From NCBI GenBank assembly GCA_045539095.1, contig JAZQER010000008.1:1-26296 (forward strand): a DNA stretch of 26,296 nt, in the 5' to 3' direction. Below the pieces are notes generated by a model. It was not told where the DNA came from and ran no database searches. It worked only from the letters and a program-made list of their open reading frames with translations. This document shows positions 20,736-26,296 of the stretch, piece after piece; the stretch's first letter is position 1; every line of letters starts with the position of its first letter. The translations under genes were made by a program, and so were the position numbers. The DNA is from SFWF01 sp045539095 (lineage in GTDB: Bacteria; Bacillota; Clostridia; Oscillospirales; Acutalibacteraceae).

Positions 20736-20750
20736 TTTTTTATTCTGATA

Positions 20751-20794
20751 AAAAGGCTTGGAAACTAATCAATTGCTCCGTTTCCAAGCCTTTT
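20751..20794. terminator. Bidirectional terminator between the small protein and carD
   Basis: AAAAGGCTTGGAAAC (20751-20765) pairs perfectly with GTTTCCAAGCCTTTT (20780-20794) across a 14-base loop. T-runs lie on both sides for the convergent genes. Confidence 0.85.
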
Positions 20795-20800
20795 GAGTTT

Positions 20801-21310
20801 CTATTTATTTGGTGATATTTCTATCTGTCTTAATATAAAGGGTGTAACCTCTTCCCTTTTTATATCCAGCACAAGAGCAAATTCGTCGTAGATCATTTTC
20901 TCGGCGCGCTGGAAAAGTATTTCGTCCATTGAGTGAAGCTTTTTGCCCTTTGACTGGACCTCGCATTTATGCTCATAAAGGGTCTTGATTATACGGATGA
21001 CATCCTCGCGATTGCCCTTTTCAAGCGTTTCCTTATAAGCGGCGACGCGCTCCTTATCGTCCTCAATCCAGAAACTTTCGTTTTCGGGCATATTCCGTAT
21101 AAGCTCGATTATCTCCTCTGATGAGAGTATTTCCTTCATTTTTTCTTTGAGCTTTGGATTGTCTGTCGGCGCATAAATAACATTCTTCTCATCATAAACG
21201 GGACTGAGGACATAATATTCCCTTGTTACCTTGCCAAAGGTAACATTTTTGATGTCTGTCACCTTGCAGACCTCGGATCCGTAAATTATGGTTGAACCTA
21301 CCTTAATCAT
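20801..21310 (-). CDS. CarD/CdnL-family transcription regulator
   Basis: 169 residues from the ATG at 21310. The frame opens at 21322, but that ATG is part of the Shine-Dalgarno ATGGAGGAG. Residues 1-60 form the Tudor-like RNA-polymerase-interacting domain shared with Mfd (VGSTIIYGSEVCKVTDIKN, then YYVLSPVYDEKNVIYAPTD). Residues about 65-169 are the helical DNA-binding domain. CarD proteins bind the RNA polymerase beta subunit and stabilise open complexes at promoters such as those of rRNA. An intrinsic-terminator-like hairpin lies in its leader (21329-21360), between its likely promoter and the start codon. Confidence 0.85.
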   Translation of the reverse strand: MIKVGSTIIYGSEVCKVTDIKNVTFGKVTREYYVLSPVYDEKNVIYAPTDNPKLKEKMKEILSSEEIIELIRNMPENESFWIEDDKERVAAYKETLEKGNREDVIRIIKTLYEHKCEVQSKGKKLHSMDEILFQRAEKMIYDEFALVLDIKREEVTPFILRQIEISPNK

Positions 21311-21328
21311 AATCTCCTCCATATAATG

Positions 21329-21360
21329 AAAAAGCGTGCAGCCTTGATAAGACTACACGC
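21329..21360 (-). terminator. Terminator-like hairpin in the carD leader
   Basis: On the - strand, GCGTGTAG (21360-21353) pairs with CTGCACGC (21341-21334), including one T-G pair, followed by TTTTT (21333-21329). It can end transcripts coming from the amidase gene. It also lies downstream of the predicted carD promoter, so it could attenuate carD. Confidence 0.65.
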
Positions 21361-21395
21361 AAAAATTTGCCGGACTTACATCTGTATCTATCAGA

Positions 21396-21424
21396 ATTAT
21401 AGCATATTTTTTAAAAAAATTCAA
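21396..21424 (-). promoter_or_regulatory. Sigma-A promoter of carD
   Basis: On the - strand, TTGAAT (21424-21419), a 17-base A/T-rich spacer and TATAAT (21401-21396). The predicted start near 21389 would give a leader of about 79 bases containing the hairpin at 21329-21360. The promoter sits nine bases after the amidase stop. Confidence 0.65.
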
Positions 21425-21433
21425 ACTGAAATT

Positions 21434-23467
21434 TTACTGTATCGACTTAAAATATTCGAATATCCCATCAACAAAAGCGTTGGCACATCTTTCGTTAAAT
21501 TCGTCGTTTGTTATTTGATAATATTCCTCTTTATTTGTCATAAAGCCGTTTTCAGTAAGCACCGACGGACATTCTGTACAGCGTGCTAGGAAAAAATAGT
21601 GCCACTTGACTCCGCTCCATTTAGTAACCTTGTAAAGACCGCCCTTATCATCACTGTAGTTTTCAGTCTCGTTATAGATATGCTTTGCGGCATTCGCAGA
21701 AAACGCGTTAAAGTGATAAGAATTAAAGGCTCGCGGTTCAGAGGATGAGGATGCATTACGATGGATAGAGATAACCAAATCAGGCTTTGCATCACGCACC
21801 ATTTCCATTCTGTCAATAGCCTCGACAGTAACATCCTCAGTGCGAGTCATAATTACGGTTGCGCCAAGTGCTTCAAGTCTTGTCTGCAGCTTTTTTGCTA
21901 ATAAAAGCGTATACTTCTTCTCATAATTACCGCTTACAAAGCCATCTGTTCCGCTCTGGCTACCTCCGTGTCCTGCATCTACAAGTATCGTTATTCCCTC
22001 TAAAGAATAGCCATACTCGTTATCCGCTGAGATAAGTGTAGCGGGATTGAGGAAGCTGAACACAAGCTGACCGTTTTCATTATACTCAGCCGACCAGCCG
22101 TAAAATACACCCTTTTTCTTAAGGTGCAGGCGAAGGGTATAATCTGACTCATTTTTGATTATCTCATAGCGTGAAAATATTTTATTGTCAGTAAGATCAA
22201 ATTCACCCGTAAGCTCTTCCGCGTAACAGAAGGTTATGTCCATATATGTAAAGGTGGCAGTCGGCTTTAATGTGTAACTCAGATTGCTCTTGCCGTCACT
22301 TGTGTATTTCTGAGGATAAAAATCAAGATTAAAGGGCGCTTTCCAATCTACATCAAGGGTAAGTGCCGTATGCCGTCCTTCAGACGAAAAGGAAGCTATA
22401 TTAACCTTATTTCGCTCAGGTAGTTCTCCCTTATAAACCTTTATATTCTGCCCTGCTCCTTCAGTCTCAAGATAAAGCTGCTTTCCGTACCTTAGAGTCC
22501 GAAGCTCGTAAGAGCCTATCTTATTAACATAAGAAGAGCAATAGTCGACCGTTCCCTTAGGTAAATAATTGTTTGTCGGTCTGGAATAATCTACCGTATC
22601 GTCAGCATTAAAGGTTTCCGCGCTTCGACAAACCACTTCGGCAACATAAGTATGACCTACATCTATATAATTTCCGCCCGTAGGCATATAATATTCTTCC
22701 TCTTGGGGCCTTTGGGATTTTTTAACTGATATTTGTCCGCTACTTGAATTTCCGGTGCCCGCTTTCGACACTGCTTTGAAGCTTACCTTCCCGTAGTTTG
22801 TATCCTTTTCGTAATTTACGGGCATCTCAAACTTGCCGTAATAATCTGAATATTCCTCCTGCTTTTCGACAGGCTCTTCAGTGAGGGCAAGGGTTTTTCC
22901 GTTGAAGGTCGCCGTAACGGTGCTGCCCGCAAGCGCTCTTGCGCGGACAGTCAGCATAGAGCCGCCGTCAAGGGTAATATTCTTTGCTGGCTCTACTTCC
23001 AAAATGACAGTCTTACGGTATCTTACAACACAGGCATATTCATATTCGCCTTGTTTTACAGTAAACCTATTATTTCCGACCGTGAGTATCTTTTTCTCAA
23101 GGAAGAGACCGTTTTCGTCCACCTTTATCTCTTCGCCGTTTATGTAAAGCGGCAAATCAGGGTCAGCACTTCCCTTTATTATGACAGTATCGGTATAGAC
23201 GGTAACATCTTCTTTAGGAGCTGTGACATCAAGCTTTATTTTTTCGGGTTCTGAGCTCGTTTGCCCAAGCTCCGAGTTTTGTTCATCGGAGTCGGTGTTT
23301 TCTGACGATATTTCGGATATAACCGATGAGCTGTTGTCTGCGGGCGCTTCTGTGTCGGCAGGCTTTGTGCCACCTCTCAAAATAAGCAGCACCGCTGATA
23401 TTGTCGCAATTATAACAATCGCTATAACGGCAAAAAGTATTATTTGTTTTTTGTTATCTAAATGCAT
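21434..23467 (-). CDS. Membrane-anchored N-acetylmuramoyl-L-alanine amidase (Amidase_3)
   Basis: 677 residues. The ATG at 23467 has AAAGGGA seven bases upstream. Residues 8-30 form a single membrane anchor (or uncleaved signal), followed by a Ser/Glu-rich linker (35-80). Residues 80-250 contain two beta-rich, Ig-like segments, and 255-480 a further all-beta region without a name I can give. The catalytic domain (490-677) has the Zn ligands H500 (DAGHGG), E515 (NYEKKYT) and H569 (SIHRNA), plus the catalytic Glu E639 (LTENGF). It would cleave the amide bond between MurNAc and the stem peptide on the outer face of the membrane, probably in cell separation. It shares its strand and neighbourhood with a PrsA-like lipoprotein. 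Confidence 0.92.
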   Translation of the reverse strand: MHLDNKKQIILFAVIAIVIIATISAVLLILRGGTKPADTEAPADNSSSVISEISSENTDSDEQNSELGQTSSEPEKIKLDVTAPKEDVTVYTDTVIIKGSADPDLPLYINGEEIKVDENGLFLEKKILTVGNNRFTVKQGEYEYACVVRYRKTVILEVEPAKNITLDGGSMLTVRARALAGSTVTATFNGKTLALTEEPVEKQEEYSDYYGKFEMPVNYEKDTNYGKVSFKAVSKAGTGNSSSGQISVKKSQRPQEEEYYMPTGGNYIDVGHTYVAEVVCRSAETFNADDTVDYSRPTNNYLPKGTVDYCSSYVNKIGSYELRTLRYGKQLYLETEGAGQNIKVYKGELPERNKVNIASFSSEGRHTALTLDVDWKAPFNLDFYPQKYTSDGKSNLSYTLKPTATFTYMDITFCYAEELTGEFDLTDNKIFSRYEIIKNESDYTLRLHLKKKGVFYGWSAEYNENGQLVFSFLNPATLISADNEYGYSLEGITILVDAGHGGSQSGTDGFVSGNYEKKYTLLLAKKLQTRLEALGATVIMTRTEDVTVEAIDRMEMVRDAKPDLVISIHRNASSSSEPRAFNSYHFNAFSANAAKHIYNETENYSDDKGGLYKVTKWSGVKWHYFFLARCTECPSVLTENGFMTNKEEYYQITNDEFNERCANAFVDGIFEYFKSIQ

Positions 23468-23482
23468 TAATATTCCCTTTAT

Positions 23483-23511
23483 AAAAGGCGGAACCCTTGA
23501 TTGGCTCCGCC
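23483..23511 (-). terminator. Terminator after the PrsA-like gene
   Basis: GGCGGA (- strand, 23511-23506) pairs with TCCGCC (23492-23487), with GCC/GG pairing in the loop, followed by TTTTAT. It separates the lipoprotein gene from the amidase gene, whose start lies 16 bases beyond the T-run. Confidence 0.7.
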
Positions 23512-23535
23512 CGAATTTATTTTACTGCGATCAAT

Positions 23536-24744
23536 CTATGCGCCGTAGTAAATATTTTTTACCTTGAACTGACCTATGGCAAACTTATTTACTTCATACT
23601 GGAGGGTGTCCATATAAGCCTCTAATGTTTCGGAGAACTCGTCGCCCTTAAGGAGATACAGAACATCGTCATTCAAATTATCTCTGTAATACTCGTCTGC
23701 ATTAATATCCTTCTTTACCACAAGATAAACCATCGAGCTATCACTATCCTCGATAAGCTTTACCTCGTCAAGAGCCATCGCCTTAACATCTGCAAACTTT
23801 GCGAATGTGTAATTGGATTCTGCTTCCTCGCTTGCAACAATCTGAATTAGCTCATCCTCGGGAGCAGCCTCTTCTTCGGTTTTCTCTTCAGATGAGGTTG
23901 CATCTGAAGAGGTCGAGTCGGAAGATCCGGTTAAAGAATTGCTGTCAGAAGAGGTATTGTCCGATGAAGCGGTATTGGAAGAAGCATCGCTTGAAGAGGT
24001 TGAGTCAGAAGAAGTGGAATCTTTATCTTCTTCCACCTTGTTAAACTCATTATAAATGGTCTCAAAGTCCTCGCCGTTCTGCAATCTTTCCTTATACTTT
24101 TCAAGCTCAGCCTTTACGTCACTGAGACCATCCTCAGTATAACTTTTTGAGAGCAGATAAACTGCAGCAAAGTTCTCATCAAATGCCGTCTGAATATCCT
24201 CTTCGGCAATTTCCTTTTCTCCGCCCACATCATAGATGCTCTTGAAATATATGTCACCGTAATAATTAACCTTTACCGCCTCGGCATATGTTTCATAGCT
24301 GACTCCGTTCTGAGGCAGAAAATCACCGTAACCGTACTGATAACCGTAATTGTAGCCATAATAGTACCAGTTATACTGAGCCAAATAGTCGGCATTCGCA
24401 ATAGTTTCGTCGTCAAGAGTTAAGCCGTTGTCAGCGCACAGCTTCTGATAAGCTATAGCTCTGACACAGTGCTCAAGAGCCAGATCCTTAACATAATCAG
24501 TATAACTCTTGCCCTCTATCTCCTGCTTGTAGTAATCAAAACCTTCGACAGTGGTATCGAAATTCTCACTTACATAGTTCTGAGCTTCCATATCTGCCAT
24601 AACAAGAAAATATGAATACATAGCAGAGGTTATCTTGTAATCACCCGAGGATACTGCAATCTCCTCCTTGGGATGACAAGCAACCAGACAGAAAGCCATA
24701 ATTAGAGCAAGAAGAAGCGCCGCTATTCTTTTAATATTTTTCAT
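23536..24744 (-). CDS. PrsA/SurA-like lipoprotein with Ser-rich insert
   Basis: 402 residues from the ATG at 24744 (GGAGGAC seven bases upstream). The signal ends in LVAC with C23 as the lipidated Cys. A SurA_N-like helical region (about 35-185) contains an aromatic stretch NWYYYGYNYGYQYGYG near 125-140. A parvulin-like region begins about 190 with the typical ELEKYKERLQNGEDFETIYNEF helix, is broken by a low-complexity Ser/Thr/Asp segment (about 240-290), and resumes with FAKFADVKAMALDEVKLIED and SMVYLVVKK. Such proteins help fold exported proteins at the membrane surface. With the insert, prolyl isomerase activity is doubtful. It is downstream of mfd, with its own candidate promoter. Confidence 0.8.
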   Translation of the reverse strand: MKNIKRIAALLLALIMAFCLVACHPKEEIAVSSGDYKITSAMYSYFLVMADMEAQNYVSENFDTTVEGFDYYKQEIEGKSYTDYVKDLALEHCVRAIAYQKLCADNGLTLDDETIANADYLAQYNWYYYGYNYGYQYGYGDFLPQNGVSYETYAEAVKVNYYGDIYFKSIYDVGGEKEIAEEDIQTAFDENFAAVYLLSKSYTEDGLSDVKAELEKYKERLQNGEDFETIYNEFNKVEEDKDSTSSDSTSSSDASSNTASSDNTSSDSNSLTGSSDSTSSDATSSEEKTEEEAAPEDELIQIVASEEAESNYTFAKFADVKAMALDEVKLIEDSDSSMVYLVVKKDINADEYYRDNLNDDVLYLLKGDEFSETLEAYMDTLQYEVNKFAIGQFKVKNIYYGA

Positions 24745-24783
24745 TATTTCGTCCTCCAAATGACGGTTTAATAATTTCTATTT

Positions 24784-24812
24784 ATTATAATATATATATC
24801 CGCAAAAGTCCA
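24784..24812 (-). promoter_or_regulatory. Candidate promoter of the PrsA-like gene
   Basis: On the - strand, TGGACT (24812-24807), a 17-base spacer and TATAAT (24789-24784) in the 85-base gap after mfd. The -10 is exact and the -35 matches four of six positions. Confidence 0.5.
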
Positions 24813-24829
24813 CATAAAAATTGTAAACT

Positions 24830-26296
24830 CTACAAAACTGCCGCTATTTCTTTTAAAGCGTCGGCTGCATTCTGACCTTTTTTAAGCTTTACCGAATAAT
24901 AAGGCTTATCTGAAACATTCAAAAAGACCCTGTCTTTAAGCCCATCGCAAAGTCTGTTCACCTGCTCCTCTTTTATTTCGGTTATTTTGAGATTCAGAGT
25001 ATCGCCCGTCTGGGTTATCTCGTAAATTCCGTTTTTAGAAGCGCGGCTTCTGAAAAGAGCAATATCGATAAGACCCATTACAACACGCGGTGGCTCACCG
25101 AAACGGTCGCAGAGCTCGTCGATAACGTCCTCTGCGTCCTCTCCCGTTTTTATCTCGGCTATTCTTCGGTATATTCCGAGTCTTGCGGGCAAACTTTCAA
25201 TATAATTTTCGGGTATATGCGCAGATATGCTGAGGTCAACCGTACATTCTGCCTCGGGCTCGACCTTAATGCCTTTTTCCTCGCTCATAGCCTCCCCGAG
25301 GAGTTTTAGATACATATCGTATCCTACCGCTTCCATGTTTCCATGCTGTTCGCCACCTAGAATACTGCCGGCACCCCTTATTTCAAGGTCGCGCATAGCA
25401 ATTTTAAAGCCCGAACCGAACTCGGTATATTCGCGGATAGCCTCAAGTCTCTTGGTAGCAACTTCACTCAGTCCCCTGCCCTGTCTGAAACAAAAATAGG
25501 CATATGCACGTCTCGGAGAGCGACCAACTCTGCCTCTGAGCTGATGAAGCTGAGACAGACCAAAGCGGTCCGCATCCTCGATAATAAGCGTGTTTGCATT
25601 CGGAACATCTACGCCTGTTTCGATTATTGTAGTGCAGACGAGCAGATCTATCTCGTGCTCGATGAGCCGTTTCCATACATCTGATAACTGCTCCTCGCTC
25701 ATTTTTCCGTGAGCGGTGGCTATTCTGCAATCGGGCAGCTGCTCAGCAAGTCTAAATGCTACTCGGTCGATAGTCTCGACGCGGTTATGAAGGTAATATA
25801 CCTGGCCTCCGCGACGAAGCTCTTTTCTTATAGCCTCTAAAAGCAGTGCGTTGTTCTGCTCTAAAACATAAGTCTGTACGGGATGTCGGTCATTTGGAGC
25901 CTCGTCTATTGACGAAAGGTCGCGAAGTCCCGACATTGCCATATTAAGAGTCCTCGGAATAGGAGTTGCCGAAAGGGTCAGCACATCTACAGCGGGATAT
26001 GACTCTTTAAGCTTTTCTTTCTGTGCTACTCCAAAGCGTTGCTCCTCATCTATTATGACAAGTCCTAAATCCTTAAACACGACATCCTTTGATATAAGCC
26101 GGTGGGTTCCGATAACAAGGTCGACATTGCCGCGTTTAAGTCCTAAAACGGTCTTTGCTTGCTCCTTGCTGCTTACAAATCGCGACAGCATTTTAACCAC
26201 TACGGGCATATCACCAAAACGTTTTATAATAGTGTTATAATGCTGCCACGCTAGTATTGTTGTCGGAACAAGGATAGCGCACTGCTTGCCCTCACT
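24830..26296 (-). CDS. mfd: Transcription-repair coupling factor Mfd, C-terminal part
   Basis: The frame is open to the window edge, so about 488 codons of a protein of roughly 1,150 are seen. Present are the second half of the first translocase lobe (ILVPTTILAWQHYN, then DEEQRFGV as Walker B, and LTLSATPIPRTLNMAMSG as motif III), and the second lobe with TTIIETGVDVPNANT and the RecG-like QLRGRVGRSPRRAYAY. The TRG-type helical region and the C-terminal D7 domain (about the last 150 residues, LPARLGIYRRIAEIKT...) follow. Mfd removes RNA polymerase stalled at lesions and recruits UvrA. W replaces the common Q in ILAQQHY, a minor change. The N-terminal UvrB-like part and the polymerase-binding domain are outside the window. 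Confidence 0.97.
   Translation of the reverse strand, partial: SEGKQCAILVPTTILAWQHYNTIIKRFGDMPVVVKMLSRFVSSKEQAKTVLGLKRGNVDLVIGTHRLISKDVVFKDLGLVIIDEEQRFGVAQKEKLKESYPAVDVLTLSATPIPRTLNMAMSGLRDLSSIDEAPNDRHPVQTYVLEQNNALLLEAIRKELRRGGQVYYLHNRVETIDRVAFRLAEQLPDCRIATAHGKMSEEQLSDVWKRLIEHEIDLLVCTTIIETGVDVPNANTLIIEDADRFGLSQLHQLRGRVGRSPRRAYAYFCFRQGRGLSEVATKRLEAIREYTEFGSGFKIAMRDLEIRGAGSILGGEQHGNMEAVGYDMYLKLLGEAMSEEKGIKVEPEAECTVDLSISAHIPENYIESLPARLGIYRRIAEIKTGEDAEDVIDELCDRFGEPPRVVMGLIDIALFRSRASKNGIYEITQTGDTLNLKITEIKEEQVNRLCDGLKDRVFLNVSDKPYYSVKLKKGQNAADALKEIAAVL

Noticed and set aside
20560..20748. 62-codon Arg/Thr-rich frame over the small Q/N protein
   Set aside because: It is an out-of-frame reading of the Asn/Gln codons; the other frame has the proper ribosome binding site and stops before the terminator.

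Overview
The window looks like chromosomal DNA of a Gram-positive anaerobe of the class Clostridia, probably near the Oscillospirales/Ruminococcaceae. The grounds are moderate-to-low GC, strong AGGAGG-type ribosome binding sites, sigma-A-like promoters, several lipoproteins with lipoboxes, and a typical Clostridia gene set: YchF, a YugP-type protease, CarD, MetG-TatD, a type I-beta DAHP synthase, Amidase_3 and Mfd. The assignment rests on gene content only.

Region 1 (1-4080) is accessory. A LysR regulator, cut by the window edge, is followed by two tyrosine recombinases on the + strand, the second preceded by a Tn916-type excisionase. No cargo lies between them. Related att-like motifs follow each integrase, the second just upstream of ychF, so two elements or remnants appear to have accumulated at one site. 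The xis-int junction has a terminator hairpin whose loop contains the int promoter.

Region 2 (4081-8425) holds ychF, a YugP-like Zn-protease, a CmpB-like membrane protein, a divergent ribbon-helix-helix/XRE pair and a lipoprotein. A 276-base MITE-like palindrome flanked by TA separates ychF from the protease gene. A dense hairpin array sits inside what looks like a split terminator behind the XRE gene.

Region 3 (8481-19150) holds an ABC exporter and enolase on the - strand. On the + strand an rRNA/tRNA 2'-O-methyltransferase is followed by an 885-residue membrane protein that reads as a catalytically dead P-type ATPase. Then come an O-antigen-ligase-like protein, metG and tatD, whose genes overlap by one base each.

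Region 4 (19185-26296) is mostly - strand: DAHP synthase, CarD, a cell-wall amidase, a PrsA-like lipoprotein and mfd. Upstream of DAHP synthase is a consensus promoter, an 18-codon reading frame with five Tyr codons and an intrinsic terminator. It has the parts of a classical ribosome-mediated tyrosine attenuator. A 39-residue Asn/Gln/Lys-rich protein is encoded divergently from it.

The strongest candidates for something undescribed are the Tyr-leader attenuator (20331-20509), the pseudo-P-type ATPase (12496-15153), the TA-flanked palindromic element (5176-5453) and the hairpin array in a terminator (7281-7676).
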